In this document: positions 36,489 to 49,410 of the stretch, piece by piece | How the letters are laid out: the number at the start of each line of letters is the position of its first letter | How positions within the stretch are numbered: the stretch's first letter is position 1 | From: Aquibium sp. ELW1220 | Lineage (GTDB): Bacteria > Pseudomonadota > Alphaproteobacteria > Rhizobiales > Rhizobiaceae | NCBI RefSeq assembly: GCF_030398385.1 | Contig: NZ_JAOAOQ010000015.1 | Coordinates: 62,001 to 126,000 of the forward strand | Reading direction: 5' to 3' | DNA: 64,000 nucleotides | Made by a program: the position numbers and the translations under genes | The notes under the pieces: model-generated | The model's input: only the letters and a program-made list of their open reading frames with translations | What the model was told of the DNA's origin: nothing | Database searches by the model: none

Positions 36489-37310
36489 TTAAGCTGGATG
36501 TACTCGCCTGGCCGCCAGACCGAAGCCTTGCATGAGGCGTCGCAATGCATGATCGGGCGTGCCCGACGTGAAGACGGCCACGTCTTCATCCTGAGGTTCG
36601 TCCTCTCCGCCCGATTCGGCCCGCTCCGGGTCGCGGGACAGGAGCGACAGCGCCCGACGGGCGATCGCTTCGGCAGGGTCGAGCCAGTCCACCGGCCAGG
36701 GCGCCGTCTTGCGCATGCGGTTGACGAGGAAGGGATAGTGCGTGCAGGCGAGCACGACGATGTCGGTGCGCCGGCCGTTCTGCTCGACGAAGCAGGGTTC
36801 GATCTCGGCGCGTACCGCATCCTCGTCCACGAAGCCCTCGCGCATGTAGGCCTCGGCCAGAGAAGCCAGACGGTCGCTGCCCACGAGGCGGACATGGCAT
36901 TTCGTCGCCCATTCGCGGATCAGATCGCGGGTATACTGGCGCTTCACCGTGCCCGGCGTCGCCAGCACGGAAACGAGGCCGCTGGCGGTTCGCTCGGCCG
37001 CCGGCTTGATGGCCGGGACGGTGCCGACGAAGGGCGTTCCCGGATAGGCGGCCCGCAGGTCGGGCAGCACCAGCGTCGAGGCCGTGTTGCAGGCGACCAC
37101 AACGATCTCCGGATCGTGCTCGCAAAGCAGTCGTCCGAACAGTTCGACGATCCGTGCGCGGAGCGCGCGCTCTTCCCAGGCGCCGTAGGGAAAGCCGGCA
37201 TCGTCGGCGACATAGACGAAACGCCGGTCCGGCATCAGCACGCGCGCTTCGCGCAGCACGGTGAGCCCGCCGATGCCCGAATCGAAAACCAGGACCGGAC
37301 GGCTATTCAT
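36489..37310 (-). CDS. murI: Glutamate racemase
   Basis: 273 residues. Supplies D-glutamate for peptidoglycan. [11 protein letters not shown] at the N-terminus and the two catalytic cysteines in VVACNTAST and [10 protein letters not shown] are diagnostic. It overlaps the end of trmJ by 8 bp, so the two share a transcript. About 250 bp without a gene separate it from the SH3 gene downstream. Confidence 0.95.
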   Translation of the reverse strand: MNSRPVLVFDSGIGGLTVLREARVLMPDRRFVYVADDAGFPYGAWEERALRARIVELFGRLLCEHDPEIVVVACNTASTLVLPDLRAAYPGTPFVGTVPAIKPAAERTASGLVSVLATPGTVKRQYTRDLIREWATKCHVRLVGSDRLASLAEAYMREGFVDEDAVRAEIEPCFVEQNGRRTDIVVLACTHYPFLVNRMRKTAPWPVDWLDPAEAIARRALSLLSRDPERAESGGEDEPQDEDVAVFTSGTPDHALRRLMQGFGLAARRVHPA

Positions 37311-38142
37311 CCGCGTCTTCCGACCGGGCCGCGCGATCGGCCTCGGCCTTGCGGTCCGGATAGCCGGCGCCGCGCGGCTCCTTTGGCGAGAAGTAGTCGA
37401 GAGAGGACAGGACCCCGCGCAGGACCTTGATCTCCGCTTCGGCGAAGGCCGGCCGGGTGAAGACGGAACGCAGGCCGTCGAGCATCCTTGGCTTCTTTTC
37501 CGGCGGACGGAAGTAGCCGCGATCGTCGAGCGCCCGCTCGAGATGGCCCATGAAGGAGTTGAGATGCTCCTTGGACGCCGGCTCCATCTCCGGTCCGCGG
37601 AAGTTGGTGTCGGTCTCGCGATCGAGCCCGGCCTTCATCCATTCGTAGGACATCAGCAGGACGGCCTGCGCGATGTTCAGCGACGAGAAGCCCGGATCGA
37701 CCGGGAATGTCACGATGACGTCCGCAAGCGCCACCTCCTCGTTCGACAGGCCGAATTTTTCGCGGCCGAAAAGGATGCCGGTGCGCTGTCCGATCCGCTC
37801 GCGTCCGCGAAGCTCGCGCCCGGCCTCCACCGGCCCGTGTACCGGCTTGAAGCCGTCGCGCGGCCGCGCCGTGGTCGCGTAGAGGAAGGACAGGTCGCCG
37901 ATCGCGTGTTCGAGCTTGTCGAACACCTGCGTCGCGCGGATGACGTGGTCGGCGCGGCTCGCCGTCGCGATCGCCTTCTCGTTGGGCCAGCCGTCGCGCG
38001 GACTGACCAGCCGCAGGTTGCTCAGCCCGAAATTGGCCATGGCACGCGCGACCATGCCGATGTTCTCGCCGAGTTGCGGCTCGACGAGGATGATGGCCGG
38101 TCCGGCGGAGGTGGGCGTATGGCCGCTGTCGTCCTGGTTCAT
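37303..38142 (-). CDS. trmJ: SPOUT-family RNA methyltransferase, TrmJ type
   Basis: 279 residues. Probable tRNA 2'-O-methyltransferase for position 32. The N-terminal SPOUT domain shows [30 protein letters not shown] and [15 protein letters not shown] (knot motifs); a helical C-terminal extension follows. The ATG at 38142 is chosen over an upstream in-frame one because it starts directly before the fold and has GAAGAG upstream. Confidence 0.87.
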   Translation of the reverse strand: MNQDDSGHTPTSAGPAIILVEPQLGENIGMVARAMANFGLSNLRLVSPRDGWPNEKAIATASRADHVIRATQVFDKLEHAIGDLSFLYATTARPRDGFKPVHGPVEAGRELRGRERIGQRTGILFGREKFGLSNEEVALADVIVTFPVDPGFSSLNIAQAVLLMSYEWMKAGLDRETDTNFRGPEMEPASKEHLNSFMGHLERALDDRGYFRPPEKKPRMLDGLRSVFTRPAFAEAEIKVLRGVLSSLDYFSPKEPRGAGYPDRKAEADRAARSEDADE

Positions 38143-38285
38143 GCGTCTCTTCGGCGGGCTCGTGGAATGGCAGGAGGCGTCGGCATGCGGCCCGAACCGC
38201 AAGGCTGGCCGTCGATGCGCGTTTGCGGCGATCCCGCGTCCCTGCCATATTCCGGACCGAAAATGAAGCTTTGCGCGAACCCGCC

Positions 38286-38666
38286 ATGACGAACGAACTT
38301 GCCGAACGCATCCGCTCGATCCTCAGCGAAGACCCCAACGTCGGTGAGATCCGCATGTTCGGCGGCGTCTGCTTCACCCTCAACGGCAACATGCTGGTCG
38401 GTTCGATGAACCGCGGCGATCTCCTCGTGAGGGTCGGGACGGAGCGGGAGGCCGACGCCCTCGCCCGCCCCGGCGCCGCGCGGATGGCGTTCACGGGCCG
38501 CGAGATGAAGGGTTTCGTCGTGGTGGCGAACGAAGCGGTCGCCGAGGACGACGCCCTCGGCGGCTGGATCGCGCTGGCCACCGACTATGTCGGCCCGCTG
38601 CCGCAGAAGGTGAAGGCGGCCAAGCCTGCGAAACCTGCGAAGGCGCGACGAGCCCGAGCCGGCTGA
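38286..38666 (+). CDS. TfoX N-terminal-domain protein
   Basis: 126 residues. TfoX_N fold: ERIRSILSEDPNVGEIRMFGG, CFTLNGNMLVG, LLVRVGTE. It ends in a Lys/Ala/Arg-rich tail. The family includes the competence regulator Sxy/TfoX, but stand-alone N-terminal-domain proteins in Rhizobiales have no defined function. It ends 3 bp from the convergent hydrolase gene. Confidence 0.83.
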   Translation: MTNELAERIRSILSEDPNVGEIRMFGGVCFTLNGNMLVGSMNRGDLLVRVGTEREADALARPGAARMAFTGREMKGFVVVANEAVAEDDALGGWIALATDYVGPLPQKVKAAKPAKPAKARRARAG

Positions 38667-38669
38667 ACG

Positions 38670-39569
38670 TCAGCCCTGCCCGAGGAACGTGCGGATTGCC
38701 GCGGCCACCGCCGCGGGTTTCTCGTGCAGGATCCAGTGCCCGGCGCCCGGCACGCGCTCGACGGTCAGGTCGGGAGCGAAGTCGTCGAGCCCCTCCAGGC
38801 AGGCCGGTCGCAACGCCTCGTCCGCCTCGCCCCAGAGCACCAGATGGGGCATGGCCACCGTCACGCGCTCGGGAGCGACGGCAAGCAGCGGCGCGTCGTC
38901 GACGACATCGCCGGGCTTCGGCACCACGATCGGCGAGGACTTGTACCAGTGCAGCATCGCCTCCATCGCGCCCGGCTGCGCCCAGGCGGCACGGTATCCG
39001 GCCGCGATCTCCGGCGTCAGCCAGTCGGTGCGCGAAAAGCCGGCGAGCATCTTCATGGTGCGGGCGAAATCGTTCTCCGCCATCCGCGCGGCCGCGCCCG
39101 GGGCGCGCAGCGTATGGAAATACTGGCTCGCGGAGCGCTGCCCCTGGTCCTCCAGAATGGCACGCTGGAAGCAGACCGGATGCGCGCCATTGGCGATGAC
39201 GAGGTGGGAGAGACGGTCGGCATGCGAAAAGGCGTAGGCATAGGCGACGGAGGCGCCCCAGTCGTGGCCAGCGAGGATGAAGGGCCTCCGGGGTGACAGA
39301 TGATCGACGAGCGCTGCCAGATCCGCGACCGTCCTGCGGGTGCGATAGGCCTCTTCGCCCTGCGGCTTGAAGGAGAGGTTGAAACCGCGCTGGTCCGGCG
39401 CCACCAGGAAGAATGCGTCCGCGAGTTCGGTCATCACGCCGCTCCATGCCGCCCAGTACTCGGGAAAGCCGTGCAGGCACAGGATCAGCGGCCGCGACGG
39501 ATCGCCGGCGGAGGCATAGTGCAGGCGCCCCTCGCCCACGTCGAAGAACCCGAAATCGAAGTCTGCCAT
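38670..39569 (-). CDS. Alpha/beta hydrolase, epoxide hydrolase-like
   Basis: 299 residues. [10 protein letters not shown] (oxyanion loop), GHDWGAS (Asp nucleophile) and the late GAGHWILHE (catalytic His) fit soluble epoxide hydrolases; the acid may be in LWGEADEAL. Haloalkane dehalogenase or fluoroacetate dehalogenase-like activity is possible. No signal peptide, so cytosolic. Confidence 0.83.
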   Translation of the reverse strand: MADFDFGFFDVGEGRLHYASAGDPSRPLILCLHGFPEYWAAWSGVMTELADAFFLVAPDQRGFNLSFKPQGEEAYRTRRTVADLAALVDHLSPRRPFILAGHDWGASVAYAYAFSHADRLSHLVIANGAHPVCFQRAILEDQGQRSASQYFHTLRAPGAAARMAENDFARTMKMLAGFSRTDWLTPEIAAGYRAAWAQPGAMEAMLHWYKSSPIVVPKPGDVVDDAPLLAVAPERVTVAMPHLVLWGEADEALRPACLEGLDDFAPDLTVERVPGAGHWILHEKPAAVAAAIRTFLGQG

Positions 39570-39689
39570 GGATCGTCCTCCCGTGCGGCCGAATCCGCCG
39601 CCGGCTCGCCCTCGAGGCCACTATGCGCAGCGCCGGACTGCCTGTCCAATGCGGTCGAAAGGCTTGTGCCGCTTCACTTTTGGTAGCGT

Positions 39690-39718
39690 TTGCGCCCCCC
39701 GGTCGGCTTTGCTATAGC
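39690..39718 (+). promoter_or_regulatory. Candidate icd promoter
   Basis: TTGCGC (39690-39695), 17-bp spacer, TATAGC (39713-39718); predicted leader about 60 nt. Confidence 0.45.
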
Positions 39719-39784
39719 GTGCCCATTCCTTCAACCGCGGGGCTCGACGACCGTCCCGCCTCCCCGAACACGAGGCTTTTCCCG

Positions 39785-40996
39785 ATGTCGAAAATCAAGG
39801 TGGCCAATCCCGTCGTCGAACTCGACGGCGACGAGATGACCCGCATCATCTGGCAGTACATCAAGGACAAGCTGATCCACCCCTACCTCGACGTCGACCT
39901 GAAGTATTACGACCTCGGCATCGAGCATCGCGACGCGACCAACGACCAGGTGACGATCGATTCGGCCAATGCGATCGCGCAGTACGGCGTGGGCGTGAAG
40001 TGCGCGACGATCACCCCCGACGAGGCGCGCGTCGAGGAATTCGGGCTCAAGAAGATGTGGCGCTCGCCCAACGGCACGATCCGCAACATCCTCGGCGGCA
40101 CCATCTTCCGCGAGCCGATCATCATGAAGAACGTGCCGCGGCTGGTGCCGGGCTGGACCAAGCCGATCGTGGTGGGCCGCCATGCCTTCGGCGACCAGTA
40201 CCGCGCCACCGACTTCCGCTTCCCCGGCAAGGGCAAGCTGACGATCAAGTTCGTCGGCGACGACGGCACGACGATCGAGCACGAGGTATTCGACGCACCG
40301 GGTTCTGGCGTCGCGATGGCGATGTACAACCTCGACGATTCGATCCGCGACTTCGCCCGCGCCTCGCTGAACTACGGCCTGCTGCGCGGCTGGCCGGTCT
40401 ACCTCTCGACCAAGAACACCATCCTCAAGGCCTATGACGGCCGCTTCAAGGACATCTTCCAGGAGATCTACGAGAAGGAATTCGAGGCCGACTTCAAGGC
40501 CAAGAAGATCTGGTACGAGCACCGGCTGATCGACGACATGGTGGCGGCGAGCCTGAAGTGGTCGGGCGGCTACATCTGGGCCTGCAAGAACTATGACGGC
40601 GACGTGCAGTCGGACACCGTGGCGCAGGGCTTCGGCTCGCTCGGCCTGATGACCTCGGTGCTGATGACGCCGGACGGCAAGACCGTGGAGGCGGAAGCCG
40701 CGCACGGCACCGTCACGCGCCACTATCGCCAGCACCAGAAGGGCGAGGAGACCTCGACCAACTCGATCGCCTCGATCTTCGCCTGGACCAGGGGTCTCGC
40801 CCACCGCGCCAAGCTCGACGACAACGACGCGCTGAAGCGCTTCGCCGACACGCTTGAGAAGGTGTGCATCCAGACGGTGGAATCGGGCTTCATGACCAAG
40901 GACCTGGCGCTGCTGATCGGCCCCGACCAGCCCTGGCTCTCGACCACCGGGTTCTTGGACAAGATCGACGAGAACCTGCAGAAGGCGATGGCCTGA
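39785..40996 (+). CDS. icd: NADP-dependent isocitrate dehydrogenase
   Basis: 403 residues, eukaryote-like homodimeric class typical of Rhizobiales. Oxidative decarboxylation of isocitrate to 2-oxoglutarate in the TCA cycle. [13 protein letters not shown], the substrate-binding [38 protein letters not shown] and [19 protein letters not shown] are diagnostic. It ends at a very strong terminator. Confidence 0.96.
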   Translation: MSKIKVANPVVELDGDEMTRIIWQYIKDKLIHPYLDVDLKYYDLGIEHRDATNDQVTIDSANAIAQYGVGVKCATITPDEARVEEFGLKKMWRSPNGTIRNILGGTIFREPIIMKNVPRLVPGWTKPIVVGRHAFGDQYRATDFRFPGKGKLTIKFVGDDGTTIEHEVFDAPGSGVAMAMYNLDDSIRDFARASLNYGLLRGWPVYLSTKNTILKAYDGRFKDIFQEIYEKEFEADFKAKKIWYEHRLIDDMVAASLKWSGGYIWACKNYDGDVQSDTVAQGFGSLGLMTSVLMTPDGKTVEAEAAHGTVTRHYRQHQKGEETSTNSIASIFAWTRGLAHRAKLDDNDALKRFADTLEKVCIQTVESGFMTKDLALLIGPDQPWLSTTGFLDKIDENLQKAMA

Positions 40997-41021
40997 TCCT
41001 GCGCGACGGACGCGCGACGAC

Positions 41022-41055
41022 AAGGGGCCGCGGCAAACGCCGCGGCCCCTTTTTT
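41022..41055 (+). terminator. icd terminator
   Basis: 13-bp perfect stem (41022-41034 with 41039-41051), AAAC loop, T run to 41055. Confidence 0.92.
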
Positions 41056-41156
41056 CGTCCGGATTCGGCTGGAGTATATTCTCCATGCCTAAATTAGAGA
41101 TAATCGCACTCTACTTTTCCGACGCACGCCACGACTTTGCCGTCATGTAATCCGAC

Positions 41157-41185
41157 TTCACAGCGACAGGGCAACGCGCTAGCTT
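41157..41185 (+). promoter_or_regulatory. Candidate aqpZ promoter
   Basis: TTCACA (41157-41162), 17-bp spacer, TAGCTT (41180-41185), about 30 bp before the start codon. Confidence 0.35.
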
Positions 41186-41216
41186 CCCTTAGGACATCCT
41201 TTGAGGGGACTTGACG

Positions 41217-41933
41217 ATGCAGAAGAAGATCGCCGCCGAATTCCTGGGTACGTTCTGGCTCGTCTTTTGCGGATGCGGCAGCGCCGTGCTCGCGGCGGCG
41301 TTCCCCGAGGTGGGGATCGGGCTCCTCGGCGTATCGCTGGCCTTCGGACTGACCGTGCTGACCATGGCCTATGCGGTGGGCGGGATTTCGGGCGGGCACT
41401 TCAACCCGGCCGTCTCGGTGGGCATGGTGGTGGCGGGGCGGATGCCGGCCGGCGACCTCGCCTATTACGTGGCGACGCAGGTGGTGGCGGCGCTCGCGGC
41501 CGGGTTGGTGCTTTATGCGATCGCGTCGGGCACGGCAGGCTTCGCGGCCGGGGGCTTTGCCTCCAACGGCTATGGCGCACTGTCGCCGGGCGGCTACTCG
41601 CTGTTTGCGGCGCTGCTGATGGAGGTGGTGATGACCGGCTTCTTCCTGTTCATCATCCTGGCCGTGACGGCGCCCGGCGCGCCGGTGGGCTTCGCGCCGA
41701 TCCCGATCGGGCTGACGCTGGCGCTGATCCACCTGGTCTCGATCCCGGTGACCAACACCTCGGTCAACCCGGCGCGCTCGACGGGCGTCGCCTTCTTCGC
41801 CGACACGGCGGCGGCGGGCCAGCTCTGGCTGTTCTGGGTCGCGCCGATCGCCGGGGCGGCGATCGGTGCACTGGCCTGGAAGACGCTGTTCACCGCGCGC
41901 AGCGACACGCCGGGCCTCGTGGCTGCGCAATAG
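41217..41933 (+). CDS. aqpZ: Aquaporin Z-type water channel
   Basis: 238 residues, six hydrophobic segments and two half-helices with the NPA motifs HFNPAVS and VNPARSTG. The Arg after the second NPA is the selectivity-filter arginine of water-selective channels. GAGGGGAC precedes the ATG; an in-frame TTG six bases earlier is less likely. Confidence 0.93.
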   Translation: MQKKIAAEFLGTFWLVFCGCGSAVLAAAFPEVGIGLLGVSLAFGLTVLTMAYAVGGISGGHFNPAVSVGMVVAGRMPAGDLAYYVATQVVAALAAGLVLYAIASGTAGFAAGGFASNGYGALSPGGYSLFAALLMEVVMTGFFLFIILAVTAPGAPVGFAPIPIGLTLALIHLVSIPVTNTSVNPARSTGVAFFADTAAAGQLWLFWVAPIAGAAIGALAWKTLFTARSDTPGLVAAQ

Positions 41934-41985
41934 CCGCCGCCCGACCGGCCGCCACCTGGAAGCGGTGGCGGCTCCGACCGCCCAC

Positions 41986-41999
41986 TTGACCTGGATCAA
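41986..41999 (+). promoter_or_regulatory. FNR/FixK-type box upstream of ompW
   Basis: TTGACCTGGATCAA matches the FNR/FixK consensus TTGAY-N4-RTCAA at every defined position. A TAGCGT -10-like hexamer at 42021-42026 places the box near -41.5, the position of class II FNR-activated promoters. It is 65 bp upstream of the ompW start. Confidence 0.65.
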
Positions 42000-42063
42000 C
42001 CTGCCGCGCGCCGGGCCGGCTAGCGTGCCGCCCGTTCAACCAAGCGTGGCGAGGCATAGTCCC

Positions 42064-42729
42064 ATGACGATTCGTATCCCGGCCCTTTCGAGCGCGACCG
42101 CGCTGGCGGCCATCACCCTGTTCACCGCCCTTCCCCCGGCAGCCGCCGCCGACATCGCCGAGCAGATAGGCGCGCAGAGCCCGTGGCAGGTGCGCCTGCG
42201 CGCGCTGGGCGTCGTGACGAACGACCAAGGCAGCATCGACCAGGTGGCGGGCTCCGGCCTCGGCTATGGCGACACGGTGGTGCCCGAACTCGACATCTCC
42301 TACTACTTCACGGACAATGTAGCGCTGGAGCTGATCCTCGGCACGACCCGAGCCGGTATCCACGGCACCGATTCGGCTGCGGCGCTCGGCACGGTCGGCA
42401 AGACCTGGCTGCTGCCGCCGACGCTGACGCTGCAATATCACTTCACCCAGTTCGGCGCCTTCAAGCCCTATGTCGGGGCGGGCGTGAACTACACGATCTT
42501 CTACAACCAGGCGGGCCATGGCGCGCTGACCGACATCGACGTGGAGGACAGTTTCGGCCTCGCCGCGCAGGTGGGCTTCGACTACATGCTCGACGAGCAC
42601 TGGGGGCTCAACCTCGACGTGAAGAAGCTGTTCCTGGAGCCCGACTGGAGCGCCAATGACGGCACGCTGACCGGCAAGGCGAAGCTCGATCCCTGGCTGA
42701 TCGGCACCGGGCTGACCTACCGCTTCTGA
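42064..42729 (+). CDS. OmpW-family outer-membrane protein
   Basis: 221 residues. Signal peptide ending PPAAAA; then [51 protein letters not shown] and a C-terminal ...LTYRF ending in Phe, as expected for an eight-stranded beta-barrel. OmpW forms a hydrophobic channel and is often induced under low oxygen; the FNR-type box upstream agrees. Confidence 0.9.
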   Translation: MTIRIPALSSATALAAITLFTALPPAAAADIAEQIGAQSPWQVRLRALGVVTNDQGSIDQVAGSGLGYGDTVVPELDISYYFTDNVALELILGTTRAGIHGTDSAAALGTVGKTWLLPPTLTLQYHFTQFGAFKPYVGAGVNYTIFYNQAGHGALTDIDVEDSFGLAAQVGFDYMLDEHWGLNLDVKKLFLEPDWSANDGTLTGKAKLDPWLIGTGLTYRF

Positions 42730-42744
42730 GCGGACCCAACCGAA

Positions 42745-42790
42745 ACGCAAGAAGGCCCGGCACCGCAGGCGGTGCCGGGCCTTCTTGCGT
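42745..42790. terminator. Very long bidirectional terminator, ompW/alaS
   Basis: A perfect inverted repeat of up to 22 bp (42745-42766 with 42769-42790) lies between convergent ompW and alaS. Physical loop size would leave about 20 pairs. It contains AAGAAGGC/GCCTTCTT at the base, giving short T-rich tails both ways. Confidence 0.8.
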
Positions 42791-42821
42791 CGGGCTGTCC
42801 GGCGGGGCCGTCCCTCAGCCG

Positions 42822-45488
<2,667 letters not shown>

Positions 45489-45610
45489 TTCGATGCCTTC
45501 TCAAGGAAAACCGGGATGCCCGGCAGCCGAACGGCTTCTTATCGGCTGGCCGCGCGACTGTCCAGAAAGACAAGGAGAGCGCCGCCGCGTCCGTTTCGCA
45601 TGCCGCCGGC

Positions 45611-45645
45611 AAACGAAAACGGCCGCCGGTGGGCGACCGGCGGCC
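45611..45645 (-). terminator. recA terminator
   Basis: 10-bp stem GGCCGCCGGT (45621-45630) with ACCGGCGGCC (45636-45645), loop GGGCG; on the minus strand it is followed by GTTTTCGTTT. Confidence 0.8.
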
Positions 45646-45677
45646 TCGAAACCTGCGATGAAGGCTCGTCTCGCGGA

Positions 45678-46766
<1,089 letters not shown>

Positions 46767-46821
46767 GATACATTACCCCTCGATCGTCAATGAAGTCCGG
46801 CCGCTTTGCCGCCTGACATGA

Positions 46822-46850
46822 TATGTACCTGTTTTGTTCTCATTTTGCAA
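46822..46850 (-). promoter_or_regulatory. recA promoter with overlapping LexA-type box
   Basis: Minus strand TTGCAA (46850-46845), 17-bp spacer, TACATA (46827-46822). Within it, GAAC-N7-GTAC (46839-46825) is one mismatch from the alphaproteobacterial LexA consensus GAAC-N7-GAAC, and TTG-N11-CAA (46834-46850) is also present. Confidence 0.6.
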
Positions 46851-46890
46851 GTGCCTCCCGATCGCGTGATTTCAGCCACTTGCGTTAAAT

Positions 46891-46905
46891 GTTCGCTTGA
46901 TGTTC
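46891..46905. promoter_or_regulatory. Perfect LexA-type box, GTTC-N7-GTTC
   Basis: GTTCGCTTGATGTTC in the recA/psuG intergenic region: an exact match to the alphaproteobacterial LexA direct repeat. It lies 125 bp upstream of recA and 135 bp upstream of psuG. Confidence 0.6.
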
Positions 46906-47039
46906 CGGCTGCGTGACGCGGAACCATCCGCCGCTCGTCGCCGGAAGGCGGCAGCAGACCGGGACGAATCGGCGGCACGCTCTTGCGTGCACCGCCCGGG
47001 GGGTGGCAAGACGCCGCCGCACAACGGAGTTGCAGGCTC

Positions 47040-47957
47040 ATGACCGAGATCGCCCGGCCCTTCACCGACGTCTTTCCGCCCGTCGCTGCCGCCCTCGCCG
47101 AGGGGCGCCCCGTCGTCGCGCTCGAAAGCACCATCGTCACCCACGGCATGCCCTTTCCACAGAACGCGCGGATGGCCGCGCGCGTGGAGGCGATCATCCG
47201 CGAGGAAGGCGCCGTGCCGGCGACCATCGCGGTCGTTGACGGCCGACTCAAGGTCGGCCTCTCCGACGCCGAGCTGGAGGCCCTGGCGCAGGCGGGGGGC
47301 GCCATGAAGCTGTCGCGCGCCGACCTCGCCTTCGCCATCGCCGAAGGACGCACCGGCGGGACGACGGTCGCCGCCACCATGATCGCGGCCGCCGCCGCCG
47401 GCATCGGCGTCTTTGCCACCGGCGGCATTGGCGGCGTGCACAAGGGCGCGGAAACGAGTTTCGACATCTCGGCAGATCTCGACGAACTGGCGCGCACGCC
47501 GGTCATCGTCGTCTGCGCGGGCGCCAAGGCGATCCTGGACATCGAGAAGACGCTGGAGGTGCTGGAGACGCGCGGCGTGCCGGTGGTTGGCTACGGCACG
47601 GACGTCATGCCGGCCTTCTGGTCGAGCCGATCGCCGTTTGCCGCGCCCCTTCGCCTCGACAGCGCCGCGGCGATCGCCCGTTTCCAGAAGACGCGGGCGG
47701 CTCTCGGCGTCACGGGCGGCATGCTCGTCGCCAACCCGGTCCCGGCCGCAGCGGAAATCCCGGAAGCCGAGATGGCGGGCCACATTCAGACCGCACAGCG
47801 CGAGGCGGTGGACAGGCGCGTCACCGGCAAGGCGGTCACGCCCTTCCTGCTTGCCCGCATTCTCGAACTGACGGGTGGCCGCAGTCTCGAGACCAACATC
47901 GCCCTCGTGGAGAACAACGCCCGCCTGGCTGCCCGCATCGCAGCCGCCCTCGCCTGA
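47040..47957 (+). CDS. psuG: Pseudouridine-5'-phosphate glycosidase
   Basis: 305 residues. It splits pseudouridine 5'-phosphate to uracil and ribose 5-phosphate. VVALESTIVTHGMPFPQN, DGRLKVGLSD, GGTTVAATMIAA and GVFATGGIGGVHKGAE are diagnostic. The partner kinase psuK is not adjacent. Divergent from recA, convergent with an OmpA gene via a shared terminator. Confidence 0.93.
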   Translation: MTEIARPFTDVFPPVAAALAEGRPVVALESTIVTHGMPFPQNARMAARVEAIIREEGAVPATIAVVDGRLKVGLSDAELEALAQAGGAMKLSRADLAFAIAEGRTGGTTVAATMIAAAAAGIGVFATGGIGGVHKGAETSFDISADLDELARTPVIVVCAGAKAILDIEKTLEVLETRGVPVVGYGTDVMPAFWSSRSPFAAPLRLDSAAAIARFQKTRAALGVTGGMLVANPVPAAAEIPEAEMAGHIQTAQREAVDRRVTGKAVTPFLLARILELTGGRSLETNIALVENNARLAARIAAALA

Positions 47958-47989
47958 CACGCGACCGGCAACGAAACGTCCTCAACGAA

Positions 47990-48015
47990 AAATCCCGCCG
48001 GAGGGGGCGGGATTT
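47990..48015. terminator. Bidirectional terminator psuG/OmpA lipoprotein
   Basis: 10-bp stem AAATCCCGCC (47990-47999) with GGCGGGATTT (48006-48015), 6-nt loop, short A and T tails. Confidence 0.75.
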
Positions 48016-48039
48016 CGAGTCGGGAAGGAGATGTCCGGA

Positions 48040-48690
48040 TCAGGTGACCGGCGCGAGCCTGATCTCGACGCGGCGGTTGGCGGCACGTCCGTCGGGCGTC
48101 GCATTCGAGGCGATCGGCTGGGTTTCGCCGAGGCCGAGGATGGAGAAGCGGCGCTGGTCGACGCCCTGCGCGCCGAGATAGTTGGCGACCGAAAGTGCGC
48201 GGCGCTGCGACAGGCCGAGATTGTAGTTGTCGTCGCCGGTGGAATCGGTGTGGCCGTAGACGTCGACGATGGTGCGGTTGAACTTCGTCAGGACCAGCGC
48301 CACGGAATTGAGCGTGCCGTAGAAGGAGCCCTTGATCGCGTCCTGATCGGTGTCGAAGGTGATGTTGGACGGCATGTTCAGGATGATCTGGTCGCCCTGG
48401 CGCGTGACGCTGACGCCGGTTCCCTGCAGCTGCTGGCGCAGCTGCGCCTCCTGCTGGTCCATGTAGCCGCCGATCGCGCCGCCGGCGAGCGCACCGATGC
48501 CGGCGCCGATCAGGGCGTTGCGACGGTCGTTGCCGCCCGCCAGCGTGCCGAGGCCGGCACCCGCCAGCGCGCCGAGTGCTGCACCGCCGGCCGTGTTCGA
48601 AATCTTCTGCTGCCCGGTATAGGGGTCGGTCGTGCAGGCGGCGAGCGCGAAGCTGGCGACGCCGACGGCGACGATCATGGTCTTCTTCAT
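48040..48690 (-). CDS. OmpA-family lipoprotein (YiaD-like)
   Basis: 216 residues. Lipobox at FALAAC (Cys19), a Gly-rich glycine-zipper segment (ALGALAGAGLGTLAGG, ALIGAGIGALAGGAIGGY), and a C-terminal OmpA domain with VYGHTDSTGDDNYNLGLSQRRA that binds peptidoglycan. Tethers the outer membrane to the wall. The ATG at 48690 starts the signal peptide directly. Confidence 0.88.
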   Translation of the reverse strand: MKKTMIVAVGVASFALAACTTDPYTGQQKISNTAGGAALGALAGAGLGTLAGGNDRRNALIGAGIGALAGGAIGGYMDQQEAQLRQQLQGTGVSVTRQGDQIILNMPSNITFDTDQDAIKGSFYGTLNSVALVLTKFNRTIVDVYGHTDSTGDDNYNLGLSQRRALSVANYLGAQGVDQRRFSILGLGETQPIASNATPDGRAANRRVEIRLAPVT

Positions 48691-48812
48691 AGGGATCCCT
48701 CTCCTTGGTGCACGGGTGCGCAACCCGCGCGTAGCGCCTTCATCGCCGTCTATTGTCGGGAATTGCGGCGAAATGCGGAACACGCCGTCACAATGCGGTC
48801 GCGTGGCCGGTC

Positions 48813-49244
48813 TCAATTCTTGCGTCGCTTGCGGCCGTAGAGCTCGAGCCGATGGTGGAGGATGTCGTAGCCGAGTTCGCGGGCGATCTCGTCCTGCAGC
48901 TTCTCGATCTTGTCGGAGCGGAACTCGATCACGTCGCCGGTTTCCACGTCGATGAGATGGTCGTGATGCTCTTCGCCGACATGTTCGAAGCGCGACGGGC
49001 CGCCGGCGAAGGCATGCCGCTGGATGGCGCCATGCTCCTCCAGCAGTTTCATCGTCCGGTAGACGGTCGACAGCGAGATGCTCGCGTCCACCACCGTGGC
49101 GCGGCGAAAGATCTCGTAGGCATCCGGGTGGTCCTCGGTGCCGGAGATGATCTCCAGGATGATCCGTCGCGGACGCGTGATTCGAACCCCCGCACGGCGG
49201 AGTTCGGCCTCGTAGTCCACCTTCTGCTTCTGCTCCGTCGTCAT
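48813..49244 (-). CDS. mur: Fur-family regulator, Mur type (manganese-responsive)
   Basis: 143 residues. Winged helix at about 10-85 ([32 protein letters not shown]) and dimerisation/metal domain with [17 protein letters not shown]. There is no cysteine at all, so the CxxC structural zinc sites of Zur and many Fur proteins are missing, as in rhizobial Fur/Mur. Divergent from sitABCD with a palindromic operator in between, the arrangement of S. meliloti mur, which represses sit in manganese. Confidence 0.82.
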   Translation of the reverse strand: MTTEQKQKVDYEAELRRAGVRITRPRRIILEIISGTEDHPDAYEIFRRATVVDASISLSTVYRTMKLLEEHGAIQRHAFAGGPSRFEHVGEEHHDHLIDVETGDVIEFRSDKIEKLQDEIARELGYDILHHRLELYGRKRRKN

Positions 49245-49302
49245 GAGCGGACTATGGTCCAGATGACAACGAGTTGCAAATGGCCGGGGTTCGCCGGCTA
49301 TT

Positions 49303-49317
49303 TGCAAATGATTTGCA
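49303..49317. promoter_or_regulatory. Candidate Mur-responsive operator
   Basis: TGCAAATGATTTGCA is a perfect 7+1+7 palindrome seven bases upstream of the sitA -35. A further half-site-like TTGCAAAT lies at 49274. Related TGCAAAT-rich sites bind Mur upstream of sit genes in rhizobia. Confidence 0.7.
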
Positions 49318-49323
49318 TTTGCG

Positions 49324-49351
49324 TTGACATCGGCACAAATCGCCTTATCTT
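49324..49351 (+). promoter_or_regulatory. sitABCD promoter
   Basis: TTGACA (49324-49329), 16-bp spacer, TATCTT (49346-49351), about 60 bp before the sitA start and directly downstream of the operator. Confidence 0.6.
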
Positions 49352-49410
49352 CGTTATCTGAAGCGCCACGCGGCGGATCTGCCGCCGTCAAGCAACGGAT
49401 TGCGAGACCC

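Noticed and set aside
46787-47960. Open frames antisense to psuG
   Set aside because: They lie opposite an intact pseudouridine-5'-phosphate glycosidase with all family motifs.
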